The notes below the pieces were generated by a model. That model worked only from the letters and a program-made list of their open reading frames with translations. It searched no databases and was not told the origin of the DNA. From contig NZ_CP043761.1 of NCBI RefSeq assembly GCF_008386395.1, forward strand, positions 1,302,001 through 1,366,000: a DNA stretch of 64,000 nt, read 5' to 3'. Position 1 is the first letter of the stretch. Each line of letters begins with the position of its first letter. This DNA comes from Paenibacillus sp. 37 (GTDB lineage Bacteria; Bacillota; Bacilli; Paenibacillales; Paenibacillaceae). Made by a program: the position numbers and the translations under genes. Shown in pieces: positions 7,544-16,814 of the stretch.

Positions 7544-9028
7544 ATGCATTTGATCTTGAAAGCAAGCGGCGCTGACGCGGGGATTGTATCCCATTTGTTA
7601 GCGAAGAACCCGCTGAATATATATGACCGCGTAGACAAAGGCGTACGTGTAAGAATGGTGTACACCACCGCTACAGAGAACGAAACGGAAGTGCTGATTC
7701 ATGCCGAGCCTGATCCTGTGGATCTGGTCAGAGGCACACCTGATGGATATGACATTACGCAATATATCAATGATCGTGAGTTCGTGACCAGCAGCCTGTT
7801 CTGCTCCTACATACGTGGGGCGTTAGGAACGGCCCTGAATGGCAAGCCCAAGGAAGGCTATGTGCAATGGGTAGGTCACTCTTTCGAATTGGAACTGACC
7901 TTTGGACCGGTGGCATCCGACCTGCCGGATCGGGTTGTGGAGGAATTATTCTCGCCATTGGGATACGCAGTTTCGATGGAACGTGGAGAGCTGTCTTATT
8001 CCTTTGATCTGAAAAATAAAAGCACAGTTCGCCATATCACCTTGCGTGGTCGTAACACGGTACAACATGCATTGCGTCAGCTTTTTCTGCTGATTCCAGT
8101 GCTGGATAATTACAAACACTATTTCATCAGTGAAGATGAGATCGATAAAATCAAACGTTACGGTGAAGGGTGGCTGGATGCTCATCCACTGAAAGAGCTC
8201 ATTGTGAAGCGTACGCTTCGTTTTGCCGAATTGATCCGGCAGTATGAGCGACAAGAGGGTGCCTTGTCTGCGTCTCTTGGACAGGAGAGAGAAACAGGTC
8301 ACACCTCAGACACGGTTATTCAGGAGAATAACGTGGGACATCAGGAAGACAGAGAACAAGATCAACGTGAGTCCGAGTCCGTTAGCAATGGCGTACAATC
8401 AGAAACTCCTGTGCGGTTAAACGAGTTGCGTTATCGAGCGATTACGGATGTGGTGTCAGCGTTGCCAGTCAAACGAAGCATTGTGGATATGGGAGCGGGT
8501 GAGGGCAAGCTGTCCGCTCGTTTGGCGTTCGTTCCCGGTGTGGAATCGATTCTGGCCGTTGAACCTTCCGGTCAGTCGCGGCTCCGGGCCATGGAGCGCT
8601 TCGCGAAGCTGGAGGGTCGTTCTGGAGTGGTGGCTATGCCGGAGCCGATCATCGGTTCACTTTTTTATTTTGACGAGCAGATGCAAAACCAGGACGTCAT
8701 GATCCTGTGCGAAGTGATTGAGCATATTGAGGAATACCGTCTGAACAGAATTATGGATACAATCATGAACGAATATCAGCCAGAAGTGCTGCTAGTTACT
8801 ACGCCAAACAAGGAATATAACGAAGTGTACGCAATGGAGCAGGAAAGCTTCCGTCACCATGACCACCGTTTTGAGTGGACCCGTGCGGAGCTGGCTATCC
8901 GGTGTGAGGAATGGACGCAACAGGGGAGCTATGGCTACGAGATTAAGGGCATTGGTGAGAATGCAGAAGGCTATGGACAACCTACCCAACTGGTCATTTT
9001 TGAGCGGAGAAAGGAGAGTCAATCATGA
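7544..9028 (+). CDS. hen1: Hen1, RNA 3'-end 2'-O-methyltransferase
   Basis: Bacterial Hen1, 494 residues. The N-terminal half is the Hen1-L domain, which activates the Pnkp ligase. A charged, low-complexity linker (about 240-290) leads to the methyltransferase domain, with the SAM loop VDMGAGEGKL near residue 313, the metal-binding CEVIEHIEE near 389 and HHDHRFEW near 438. Hen1 methylates the 2'-OH of the terminal nucleotide of a cleaved RNA before sealing, so the mended junction resists the same ribotoxin. AAAAGGAGGAG precedes the ATG. Its stop overlaps the Pnkp start in an ATGA, which matches the known stoichiometric Pnkp/Hen1 complex. Confidence 0.95.
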   Translation: MHLILKASGADAGIVSHLLAKNPLNIYDRVDKGVRVRMVYTTATENETEVLIHAEPDPVDLVRGTPDGYDITQYINDREFVTSSLFCSYIRGALGTALNGKPKEGYVQWVGHSFELELTFGPVASDLPDRVVEELFSPLGYAVSMERGELSYSFDLKNKSTVRHITLRGRNTVQHALRQLFLLIPVLDNYKHYFISEDEIDKIKRYGEGWLDAHPLKELIVKRTLRFAELIRQYERQEGALSASLGQERETGHTSDTVIQENNVGHQEDREQDQRESESVSNGVQSETPVRLNELRYRAITDVVSALPVKRSIVDMGAGEGKLSARLAFVPGVESILAVEPSGQSRLRAMERFAKLEGRSGVVAMPEPIIGSLFYFDEQMQNQDVMILCEVIEHIEEYRLNRIMDTIMNEYQPEVLLVTTPNKEYNEVYAMEQESFRHHDHRFEWTRAELAIRCEEWTQQGSYGYEIKGIGENAEGYGQPTQLVIFERRKESQS

Positions 9029-11703
9029 GGAGAAAAATGAGACCAAACGAAATCTCGGATGAAGGCAGAGAACGTCAGGATCGGAAAAGTGTGACGGAGG
9101 AAAGACAGCGTGAGATTCGTCTACCCCACGCAGGCATTGTCGTTCTCGTCGGCCCATCCAACAGTGGCAAAAGTACGTTGCTGGATCGTCTCGTTGAAGA
9201 AAGCGTCATTCGGCGCACGGAAGCCGTCTCGTCCGATCAATTCCGCATGCTGGTTGGAGATGATGAGTATGTGGATTGGAAACACCGTCCCCGCAGTGAA
9301 GCGGATGTGATCTATGCCGAGTATCAGCAAGTATCGGCCAAAGCCTTTGAAGCGATGGAGGCGATGCTCGCAACCCGCTGTCGTCTGAACAAGCTGACCT
9401 GGGTGGATGCGACACATCTGTATCCAGAGGATCGGGAGCGACTGATTCAGGTGGCAAGAAAGGCTCATGTGCCTGTGATTGCTGTTGTGCTGGATATTCC
9501 GGAAAAAGAACTGCTGGAACGTGATGCCCAGCGGGAGTATCCGCGTGGACGTCAACGGGTGAAACAACAGGTGCAGCAGTTCAAGCGCACATTACGCTCG
9601 ATCCGTGAGGATGGCTTTGATGCCAGTTATGTGCTGAAGCAGCCGGATGAGATTACGTTTGTCCGCACATCCAATCCGCTGGTGACTGACATGGGTACAG
9701 GTATAGATATCATCGGAGATATTCACGGCTGTTACGAAGAAATGATGGAATTAATCGTGCGTCTCGGTTATGTGGACGAGGATGAAAGTGGCTTGTACCG
9801 TCATCCTGAAGGACGAAAATTGGTTTCAGTCGGTGACGTAACGAGCCGTGGGCCAGAATCATTAAAATGTCTGTTGTTCTGGCAACGTCATTGTGCCGCC
9901 GAGCTAGCCTACATGATTGACAGTAATCACGGCTGGAAGATTGCACGTTATCTGGATGGTCGTGATGTTACGCTGAATCATGGTGACGAACGGGTAGAGA
10001 TGGAGTTGCGACAGTTTGAGCAGGAGCACGGTCAGGAGACGGCGAAGCGAGTACGTGCGGAGCTTAGGTCATTTCTGCTTGAAGCACCATCTCATCTGGT
10101 GTTTTCCCGGGACGGGGTAAGACAAGTCGTTGTTGCACACGCAGGGATTCGAGATCATTTTATCGGCAAACAGTCCAAACGCATTCAGGATTACTGCCGA
10201 TATGGCGATGTGGATGGGATGGATGAGCAAGGTCGGCCGGTGCGCAAGGATTGGTACGTGGATCACAATTCGGGTGAATGCATTGTTTGGGGACATGATC
10301 CTCGTCCATATCCTACAATTGTGAATGATACAGTCAATATTGATCAAGGTGTCGTTTTTGGTGGCATGCTCACTGCTTGGCGAATGCCAGAACGTGAGGC
10401 AGTCAGTGTTCCGGCGAAGCAGGATTATGCGGGAGATCCGGATAGTCCATTAAAGCGCTGGGAACAGCGGCGTTTTGCTCCGCCTAACATACGTAAGTTC
10501 AAGGAGGGTTTCACGGTTCAGACAGCATCCAAACTGGATGTGTCTGTGCACGGTGAGATGGCGAAGACGGCAATTGATACGTTTTCCCATTATACTGTAC
10601 CGCTGGAAGAACTGCTCTACATCCCGCCTACGATGAGTCCGCCGCCGGGTGTATGTTCTGTGGAGGGATACCTGGAGCATCCACAGGATGCATTTCAGTA
10701 TTATCGCTCTCAGGGAGTTACCCGTATGGTTGCCGAGAAGAAACACATGGGCAGCCGGGCCATTATACTTCTTTTCCGTGATGAGCAAGCTGCGGTGCAA
10801 CGAGTGGGCCGACCCATGCTGGGGAACATCGTGACAAGGACGGGACGATCCTTTTTTGATCCTTCGACAGAGCAGAGTGTGCTCTCGAAGTTACATGCGG
10901 ACTTGACCGCAGATGGTTATTTTGATCGTCATCAGACGGAATTTGTACTGCTCGATGCCGAGATTGTTCCTTGGAATCTAAAAGCGCGTGAGCTGATTGC
11001 TTCACAATATGCACACGTTGCCGAAGCCTCCATGATGGATCGCTCTACGGTGCTGGACAAACTGCGTGAAGCTGAAGCAGCAGGTCGGAATGTAGATGAG
11101 TGGTTGCAGGAGACAGCAGGAAAACTTGCTAATGCCGAGACGTTCCGCGATGTATTCCAGAAATACTGCTGGGATGTGGAGGATATCGGGGACATTCGAA
11201 TTGCACCGTTCCACACACTAGCACATAGCACGGGAGCATTTTTGGAGCAAACACATGAATGGCACATGGAACAAAACCGTGAGTTCGCTCGCATGTCGAC
11301 CATGATGATGGAGACAGAATATCGCGTAATTGCAAATGAGGCGGATGAAGCGGATGTTATTCGTTGGTGGAATGAGATTACAGCGGAAGGACACGAAGGT
11401 ATTGTCATCAAACCTGAAACGTTCCGCGCCTGGAATAACAACAAAATGATTCAGCCTGCGATTAAAGTACGAGGACGTGCATATTTGCACATCATCTATG
11501 GGATGGATTACCTGGCACCTGAGAATTTATCCCGACTTCGTAAACGCAAAACGTCCAAAAAAGAACGTCACGCCTTAATGGAGAGTGCTTTGGGTATGGA
11601 GGGGATTGAGCGCTTTATACGCAGAGAGCCGGTGGAACGAATTCACGAATGCGTGCTGGCGACGTTATCGCTGGAGTCGGAGCGAGTAGACCCACGTTTG
11701 TAA
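9025..11703 (+). CDS. pnkp: Pnkp, RNA kinase-phosphatase-ligase
   Basis: Bacterial polynucleotide kinase-phosphatase of 892 residues (Clostridium thermocellum Pnkp has 870). Three modules are visible: an N-terminal kinase with P-loop GPSNSGKST (43-51); a calcineurin-like phosphatase from about 225 to 480 with GDIHGCYEE, GDVTSRGP (271-277), SNHGWK and GHDPRP; and an ATP-grasping ligase domain from about 490 with nucleotidyl-lysine motif KHMGSR (K573), EGIVIKPE and AIKVRG. Together these heal 5'-OH and 2',3'-cyclic phosphate ends and adenylate the 5' end; sealing needs Hen1. One oddity is Ser274 where metallophosphatases normally carry the second Asp of GDxxDRG. It ends the operon. Confidence 0.95.
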   Translation: MRRKMRPNEISDEGRERQDRKSVTEERQREIRLPHAGIVVLVGPSNSGKSTLLDRLVEESVIRRTEAVSSDQFRMLVGDDEYVDWKHRPRSEADVIYAEYQQVSAKAFEAMEAMLATRCRLNKLTWVDATHLYPEDRERLIQVARKAHVPVIAVVLDIPEKELLERDAQREYPRGRQRVKQQVQQFKRTLRSIREDGFDASYVLKQPDEITFVRTSNPLVTDMGTGIDIIGDIHGCYEEMMELIVRLGYVDEDESGLYRHPEGRKLVSVGDVTSRGPESLKCLLFWQRHCAAELAYMIDSNHGWKIARYLDGRDVTLNHGDERVEMELRQFEQEHGQETAKRVRAELRSFLLEAPSHLVFSRDGVRQVVVAHAGIRDHFIGKQSKRIQDYCRYGDVDGMDEQGRPVRKDWYVDHNSGECIVWGHDPRPYPTIVNDTVNIDQGVVFGGMLTAWRMPEREAVSVPAKQDYAGDPDSPLKRWEQRRFAPPNIRKFKEGFTVQTASKLDVSVHGEMAKTAIDTFSHYTVPLEELLYIPPTMSPPPGVCSVEGYLEHPQDAFQYYRSQGVTRMVAEKKHMGSRAIILLFRDEQAAVQRVGRPMLGNIVTRTGRSFFDPSTEQSVLSKLHADLTADGYFDRHQTEFVLLDAEIVPWNLKARELIASQYAHVAEASMMDRSTVLDKLREAEAAGRNVDEWLQETAGKLANAETFRDVFQKYCWDVEDIGDIRIAPFHTLAHSTGAFLEQTHEWHMEQNREFARMSTMMMETEYRVIANEADEADVIRWWNEITAEGHEGIVIKPETFRAWNNNKMIQPAIKVRGRAYLHIIYGMDYLAPENLSRLRKRKTSKKERHALMESALGMEGIERFIRREPVERIHECVLATLSLESERVDPRL

Positions 11704-11732
11704 CTGTTAAAGTAAAAGAATAAGAAATAAAG

Positions 11733-11769
11733 ATGAAGCTGGTTCGGAGTTAATCCAAACCGGCTTCAT
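11733..11769. terminator. Hairpin terminator between pnkp and ridA
   Basis: ATGAAGCTGGTT pairs with AACCGGCTTCAT with one G-U pair. On the minus strand it is followed by a T-rich stretch, so it serves ridA best; for pnkp the tail is poor in T. Confidence 0.6.
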
Positions 11770-11845
11770 GTGCGTATAAACTTCGTTAAAGTGAAACCTC
11801 ATCAGGCCATTTTACTTGGCGCTGCAACTTTTGACATGACTTGGA

Positions 11846-12238
11846 TCAGTTGGTATGAGCAACGGCGCGAATCTCAATCAGTTGGTGAGGGAAGGCGAGT
11901 CCGGATGTGCCAACCATCGTGACAGCCGGACGATGCGTACCGATGTACTCTTTGTACACGGCAACACATGGCTCAAGATGCTCCTGAGGATGAACCAAAA
12001 AAATCTCCAGTTCAGCAATGTTCAACTTGGTCACGTTAAATCCTGCGAGCACGCGATCCAAGTTATCCAGTGTCTGGCGAACCTGCGCTTCAATATCATC
12101 GACACCAATAAAGGCTCCCTGCATATCATGCGAAAATTGTCCTGCAATGTAGATTGTACCGTTAACACTGTATCCCTGAGCAACGCTAAATGCGTCTTCC
12201 CACGGGACACCGTGGCTATATATTTGAGCTGTAGACAT
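11846..12238 (-). CDS. ridA: RidA family (YjgF/UK114) protein
   Basis: Protein of 130 residues of the Rid superfamily. RidA members hydrolyse reactive enamine/imine intermediates from pyridoxal-phosphate enzymes; other subfamilies have unclear substrates. Typical features are the YSVNGTIYIAGQF strand, QVRQTLDNLDRVLAG, and the C-terminal HRPAVTMVGTSGLAFPHQLIEIRAVA. The position of the catalytic Arg in archetypal RidA (usually in a PxR segment near residue 105) is not conserved here, so it may be a Rid1-7 type rather than true RidA. AAAGGAGAG precedes the ATG. It is a single gene between two terminators. Confidence 0.85.
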   Translation of the reverse strand: MSTAQIYSHGVPWEDAFSVAQGYSVNGTIYIAGQFSHDMQGAFIGVDDIEAQVRQTLDNLDRVLAGFNVTKLNIAELEIFLVHPQEHLEPCVAVYKEYIGTHRPAVTMVGTSGLAFPHQLIEIRAVAHTN

Positions 12239-12322
12239 ATATTTCTCTCCTTTGGGGATTCAAGATAAGGTTAGTATAAACGGAGAAAAACGATTTGGGC
12301 AGTACGCACTTTCATGACAGTG

Positions 12323-12340
12323 ACTATCCATTAGGATAGT
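12323..12340. repeat. Short inverted repeat upstream of ridA
   Basis: ACTATCC, spacer ATTA, GGATAGT: a perfect seven-base dyad about 85 bases upstream of ridA and 175 bases before the next small gene. It has no T-run, so it is more likely an operator or a remnant than a terminator. The rest of the 276-base gap shows no gene. Confidence 0.35.
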
Positions 12341-12514
12341 GTGAACGCAGCGTTTGTAAGCCTAACGACTCATTCCAGAGAATCTTTATATCAGGATATT
12401 TAATTTAGGTATAACTAACTTAAGTCCTATATCCTTCCACTAGAATCTGGGTAATAATTATAGTAGGCAAGTGATTAATGGAATCTCATAACGTAACGAT
12501 AGGGGGTAACCTGT

Positions 12515-12766
12515 ATGGCATCTGTGATTCTGCTGGTGAAACAGACGGAGGACGATGAGAAGGTTATTTATCGCTTCGGACCGAATGAGCGAAAGATGGG
12601 GCTCATTGAGATGAATAAGATCAAGGAAAGTGTGAGGGAACTGGAACCTGTCCAGGTGGATGGGGTAAGTCCGAGTTTTTTCTTTAACCGAGCCGCGCAG
12701 CGACTGGTACGATGTTTATTCAGGGAAGGCGGCAAGTTCCCTGAACGAACGACGTTTGAAACATAG
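12515..12766 (+). CDS. Small conserved-type protein, 83 residues
   Basis: Not recognised beyond being a plausible small cytoplasmic protein. It has AGGGGGT about eight bases before ATG 12515 and its own hairpin terminator, which argues for a real gene. The sequence begins with a beta strand MASVILLVKQT, continues with charged segments and ends in a basic amphipathic stretch NRAAQRLVRCLFREGG. No metal, nucleotide or membrane motif is visible. No neighbour suggests a function. Confidence 0.6.
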   Translation: MASVILLVKQTEDDEKVIYRFGPNERKMGLIEMNKIKESVRELEPVQVDGVSPSFFFNRAAQRLVRCLFREGGKFPERTTFET

Positions 12767-12780
12767 TTTCAGCAACACAA

Positions 12781-12822
12781 AATAAGTCCACAACCCTGCT
12801 CATGGGTCATGGACTTATTTTT
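12781..12822. terminator. Bidirectional terminator
   Basis: AATAAGTCCA and TGGACTTATT form a ten-base stem with an internal CCCTG.../CATGGG element; a T-run follows on the plus strand. It separates the small gene from the convergent AEC transporter gene. Confidence 0.75.
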
Positions 12823-12826
12823 CATT

Positions 12827-13747
12827 TCAGAACGTTTTGGCAAAAGAGATCAGTGCTGTAATTGTAATAATGTTCAAGAGCGTAGAGATCAGCACTGTCT
12901 GGGCTGCAAAATCGGGTTCGTTATCGTATTCTTCCGCCAGGATGGATGCGTTGACACCTGTCGGCATACCCGAAGCGATGATGAGTGCTTGTGCAGCGAT
13001 GCCTTCCAGTCCAAGCATTAGCACAATTGAAATCCCGATAGCCGGGCCAATCAGAAGTCGCAAAAATGTGCTAATATACACATCAAGACGGTATAGTTGA
13101 ATTGGATATTTTACAATCTGTGCTCCGAGTGTCAGAAGCGCCACGGCAACCATACTTTGCTGCGCATAGGTCAGCGGCATGGACAGGAACGTAGGCAAGG
13201 GAACTTTCCACATGTGGAACAGAATCCCTAACAAGAGCGCATACGGAACAGGCATTTTAAGAAATCCAATAATTACTGCCCGGTAATTACCTTTAAGCTT
13301 CGCGCCCTGAATGGACAACACGCCATAGGTGAATGTCAGTAATGCCTGCAAAGACATGACCAGCGCCTGAATGGAAGAGGCGAGTGGATCGCCGCGGAAT
13401 ACCAGTGCATTGATAGGCAGTCCATAGTTGCCTGCGTTATCCAGCATAATACTGTTGTTGAAGGCAGCCTTCATGCCTTTATTCATCCGGAGAGAACGGG
13501 AAACGACTGAACCTATAATATAGAGAATCAATACATAGATTGCGTAAAATAATGTCACAGTCCCGAGCAATTCGCCCGACATATCCGAGTGATACATGCT
13601 CATAAAGACGGCTGCGGGGGTAATACAATAGAAATTGATTTTGGCGAGGGTGTACAAGTCCAGCTTGAACACCTTTTGCATCCAGGATCCGACGGCGATC
13701 AGGAGAAAAACGGGTAGGACGACTTCAAGCATGATGTCTGCAATCAT
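12827..13747 (-). CDS. AEC family transporter (auxin efflux carrier)
   Basis: Integral membrane protein of 306 residues with about ten hydrophobic segments, in the two five-helix halves of the AEC/BART fold. Recognisable landmarks are the N-terminal LPVFLLIAVGSWMQ, the NSIMLDNAGNYGLPI region that carries the family's Asn-Gly-Pro cross-over, and SGMPTGVNASILAEEY near the end. Family members export small carboxylates such as malate; this substrate is unknown. AAGGAAG lies ahead of ATG 13747, which is preferred to the ATG seven codons upstream. It is divergent from the mug gene. Confidence 0.85.
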   Translation of the reverse strand: MIADIMLEVVLPVFLLIAVGSWMQKVFKLDLYTLAKINFYCITPAAVFMSMYHSDMSGELLGTVTLFYAIYVLILYIIGSVVSRSLRMNKGMKAAFNNSIMLDNAGNYGLPINALVFRGDPLASSIQALVMSLQALLTFTYGVLSIQGAKLKGNYRAVIIGFLKMPVPYALLLGILFHMWKVPLPTFLSMPLTYAQQSMVAVALLTLGAQIVKYPIQLYRLDVYISTFLRLLIGPAIGISIVLMLGLEGIAAQALIIASGMPTGVNASILAEEYDNEPDFAAQTVLISTLLNIITITALISFAKTF

Positions 13748-13868
13748 TAGTTCAGCTTCCTTTTTCATGAAAATTTCAATCTGATTTCGAAAATACTTTG
13801 CTTATTATATCATTTTATACACAACGGAATGTGGGAATAGGCTAAAAAAGATCAGGAGGTGTTGCATT

Positions 13869-14384
13869 ATGATTCCAGATCATCTGGATGTTGGTTTATC
13901 GATATTGTTTATTGGCTTCAATCCGAGCATTACGTCTGGTGAGACGGGTCATCATTATGCTTACAAAGGTAACCGGTTCTGGCGCATTCTTGAACGGTCG
14001 GGATTAACTCCGCGTTTATACGATGCACAAGAGGATGGAGAGTTGCTGAAGCTGGGGTACGGATTCACGAATATCGTGGCTCGGCCCACCAGAGGAATGG
14101 AAGATATTACGAAGGAAGAGTACGCAGAAGGACGCCAGATTTTGCGGCAAAAGCTGGAGGAATACCGACCGGACATTGCTTGTTTTGTCGGAAAAGGAGT
14201 GTACACCCAGTACAGCAAGCGTACCAAAGTGCAATGGGGATTTCAGGACGACCCGGTCGTCAAGGAAATTCAGGAGTTCGTCGCTCCGTCGTCCAGTGGA
14301 CTCGTGCGCATGTCGATGGATGAGATTGTAGCGATCTATTCACAGCTTGCTGATTTTGTTGCGGAGAAGAATGGAGAAGATTAA
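13869..14384 (+). CDS. mug: Mismatch-specific uracil/thymine-DNA glycosylase
   Basis: Mug-type base-excision enzyme, 171 residues, that removes uracil or ethenocytosine opposite guanine. Motif A is GFNPSITSGETGHHYA, where Asn replaces the catalytic Asp of classical UDG as in all Mug/TDG enzymes. The later PSSSGLVRM corresponds to motif B (NPSGLN type), and GNRFWR matches the family. CAGGAGGTG lies nine bases before the ATG. The gene is monocistronic with respect to the sigma gene 260 bases downstream; that gap contains T-rich DNA and the ECF promoter noted separately. Confidence 0.9.
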   Translation: MIPDHLDVGLSILFIGFNPSITSGETGHHYAYKGNRFWRILERSGLTPRLYDAQEDGELLKLGYGFTNIVARPTRGMEDITKEEYAEGRQILRQKLEEYRPDIACFVGKGVYTQYSKRTKVQWGFQDDPVVKEIQEFVAPSSSGLVRMSMDEIVAIYSQLADFVAEKNGED

Positions 14385-14573
14385 GAGACAAGTAAGACAG
14401 GAGAGACAACAGGTAGTAGAAAGTGGCTACGATGGAATGTGTGATTCGGGTTGCCATAAAGTTCACCACAAAACTTGTAGAGAATGTGCAGCGGTGAATC
14501 ACAGAATGTTGGTACACAGAGTTCACCCAGTCGATTTTGTCGATGAGGGCGAATTCTTTTTTTTTGGATAAAG

Positions 14574-14604
14574 TGAGAGGTTTCGGGAACGGCTTCCGTC
14601 TATA
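14574..14604 (+). promoter_or_regulatory. Candidate ECF-type promoter
   Basis: TGAGAG, 17 bases, then CGTCTATA about 45 bases before the sigma-factor start. This resembles the TGAAAC-N16/17-CGTC promoters recognised by Bacillus ECF sigma factors and would fit autoregulation. The -35 match is partial. Confidence 0.35.
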
Positions 14605-14647
14605 TAGTACAGAACCATGCATGGAAGCTGTAGAGAAGGGGGATTAC

Positions 14648-15223
14648 ATGACTCAACAGATACCGGAGGAGGAGCTTATTCAGCGCATTGTTGCAGGGGA
14701 TAAGCAGTTGTTCTCCGTGCTAGTGGATAGATATAAAAATAAAGTCTACGGCATCATGCGCGGAATGGGCGCGAGTCATCCGGATGCACAGGATCTCGCT
14801 CAGGATACGTTTATTCGCATCTATCGTTATCTCCCGTCGCGGCGGGAGGGAAGCAGTTTCTCGTCGTGGGTGTACACCATTGCGGTGAATCGGATGCGGG
14901 ATTTTATACGGGAAAAGAAACCCGTCATGTCTCCGGTCGATCAAGGGATCGAACCTGTCAGTAATGAAACACCGGAGAAACGTGTGCTGCATAAAGAGAT
15001 GCAACGTGAAATATACCGACAGCTCGAACAGTTACCTGAATCGTATCGCCTGGTGTTATTACTGAAGTACACAAACGAGTTGAGCTATGAAGAGATTGCA
15101 GACATTACAGGCATGAGTTCAACCAAAGTGCGCAACGCCCTTTATCGCGGGAAAAAAACGCTGAGGAAGCAAATGGAACGCAAAGGAGGTTTAGCTACGT
15201 ATGAAGCCTATTTCAAAGGATGA
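14648..15223 (+). CDS. ECF RNA polymerase sigma factor
   Basis: Sigma-70 family, extracytoplasmic-function type, 191 residues. Region 2 spans about 10-85 with DAQDLAQDTFIRIYRYL and SSWVYTIAVNRMRDF; region 4 spans about 125-180 with LPESYRLVLLLKYTNELSYEEIADITGMSSTKVRNALYRGKKTL. GAAGGGGG six bases before ATG 14648 supports this start over an in-frame ATG 37 codons upstream. The stop overlaps the next gene by 23 bases, the usual arrangement for a sigma factor and its membrane anti-sigma partner. Confidence 0.93.
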   Translation: MTQQIPEEELIQRIVAGDKQLFSVLVDRYKNKVYGIMRGMGASHPDAQDLAQDTFIRIYRYLPSRREGSSFSSWVYTIAVNRMRDFIREKKPVMSPVDQGIEPVSNETPEKRVLHKEMQREIYRQLEQLPESYRLVLLLKYTNELSYEEIADITGMSSTKVRNALYRGKKTLRKQMERKGGLATYEAYFKG

Positions 15224-16814
15224 GGATCGGTTGTGGGAGGAGCACTTGTATCGTGAGGAGCCGGACGCAGATTTTACGCTTAAGGTCATGCAGAAGCTGG
15301 ATGGCGTGTCCATGGAAAGTGGAGAAGATGAGCATCCATTCGTGAAAAAATCCATGAGAACGCATTGGATGCGCCGGACGGGAATCGCCGCAGCAGCAGT
15401 TGTGATACTTGCCGGAGGGGCCTGGTTTGCTTTTGATCGAACAGCAGAGCCAGCACAACCCGCGGTAAATGCTGTGGATCGTCTGCCATTGCCTAACATA
15501 CCTGTGCCTGAAGCATTGAAATATTCCTATTTTGCGGATGATTACAAACGTCTTAAACCTCTTGGACTTGTGGTTAATCCGGATATCAATATCAATGACC
15601 AGGGCTACACGCTTAAAATTGAAGACGTGCTTGTAGACCGATCTCATATGGTAATGACCATGCAACAAACAACACCTGATGGATTAGGGTTATCACGGTC
15701 ACTGTCTGCGATGGGGAGAATTCATGTTACGGATGAAGAGGGACGACAGATTGCCACTCTTGCAAGAGATACCAGAACTAAGGGTTCCGTAACTGAACGA
15801 TTGTTATTCCAGTTTGATGATGAAATTCCGGATCAAGTGGTCGTACGGGGTGAACTGCGTAATTTAAATGTGGGCAGATATTATGATTACGAGAAGAAAT
15901 CCTACGAAGATAGAGATGTTACGGTGGATTGGAGCTTCCAATTCAATATCGATATGACCAAAGCCAAATCATTGGCTGTTGAAAATTCTATGGATAACAC
16001 ATATACGACGCCAGAAGGACTAAAGCTTGATATGACACAGCTTGTACGCACGCCAAACGGAACCCGGCTTGACCTAAATGTGAGTCTGGATGATAAGCTT
16101 CGTGCCAAAGTTGATGAGGATTGGGCGAGTTATATGGGCATCATCTACCATCTTGAAATTCCTGAAACAAATGAATACCGAATTTTCAATGGAATAAGAC
16201 CAGATGCCCGTCAAGCCAAGTTTCGACTCCAAGATCTGAGTGACTTAGGAAGTGGTGGGCCGTTGAAGCTGACAGAGACATGGGACCCTGCGTTGGTAAC
16301 GGTAGATGCAAAGAACATTCGCTTTGTTCTGGATGGTTATACCCTCCCGGTGAAGGAAGAGAAATCAGTGGAAGTTGATCTGAATAAGATGCATAAGGAC
16401 ACGAATTTTTATACTTTTGTACATTTTGAACAGCTTGGAGATGGAATAATTTTTGATGATTTTGAGTACGAATCAATGATGGAATCGTATGATCCTCCGA
16501 AGGTTGATGTAATGAGAGGGCATTCACTAGTTCTAAAGGGAAGAGGGACGTTCCGAAATGCTTTCATGGGTGATCGCTGGGTTGCAGTAGATTCGGATGG
16601 AAAAGAGTATCCTGTTGAAGTGAACGGTTATCCGGATCAGCCTAACAATAACGGTGAATACGTTGAAGATGATCTGCAGTTGAAGATTCGTGGCTTTAAC
16701 GAAGAAAAGGGTACAAAATTCACTTTGAAAAGAACCGTAGTCAATAGAGAGTATCGTGATGTGAATTGGGAAGTGGATCTTCCATCGTACGATAGCCTGC
16801 CTTGGCTGAAATAA
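15201..16814 (+). CDS. DUF4179 membrane protein, probable anti-sigma factor
   Basis: Single-pass protein of 537 residues. A short cytoplasmic region (1-55) could bind the sigma factor, one transmembrane helix follows near 58-75 (GIAAAAVVILAGGAWFAF), and a long extracytoplasmic part carries the DUF4179/DUF5643-like region with repeated beta strands. This layout is standard for anti-sigma proteins paired with Paenibacillus and Bacillus ECF factors. It is translationally coupled to the sigma gene. The signal that releases the sigma factor is not known. A strong terminator follows 130 bases later. Confidence 0.8.
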   Translation: MKPISKDEDRLWEEHLYREEPDADFTLKVMQKLDGVSMESGEDEHPFVKKSMRTHWMRRTGIAAAAVVILAGGAWFAFDRTAEPAQPAVNAVDRLPLPNIPVPEALKYSYFADDYKRLKPLGLVVNPDININDQGYTLKIEDVLVDRSHMVMTMQQTTPDGLGLSRSLSAMGRIHVTDEEGRQIATLARDTRTKGSVTERLLFQFDDEIPDQVVVRGELRNLNVGRYYDYEKKSYEDRDVTVDWSFQFNIDMTKAKSLAVENSMDNTYTTPEGLKLDMTQLVRTPNGTRLDLNVSLDDKLRAKVDEDWASYMGIIYHLEIPETNEYRIFNGIRPDARQAKFRLQDLSDLGSGGPLKLTETWDPALVTVDAKNIRFVLDGYTLPVKEEKSVEVDLNKMHKDTNFYTFVHFEQLGDGIIFDDFEYESMMESYDPPKVDVMRGHSLVLKGRGTFRNAFMGDRWVAVDSDGKEYPVEVNGYPDQPNNNGEYVEDDLQLKIRGFNEEKGTKFTLKRTVVNREYRDVNWEVDLPSYDSLPWLK

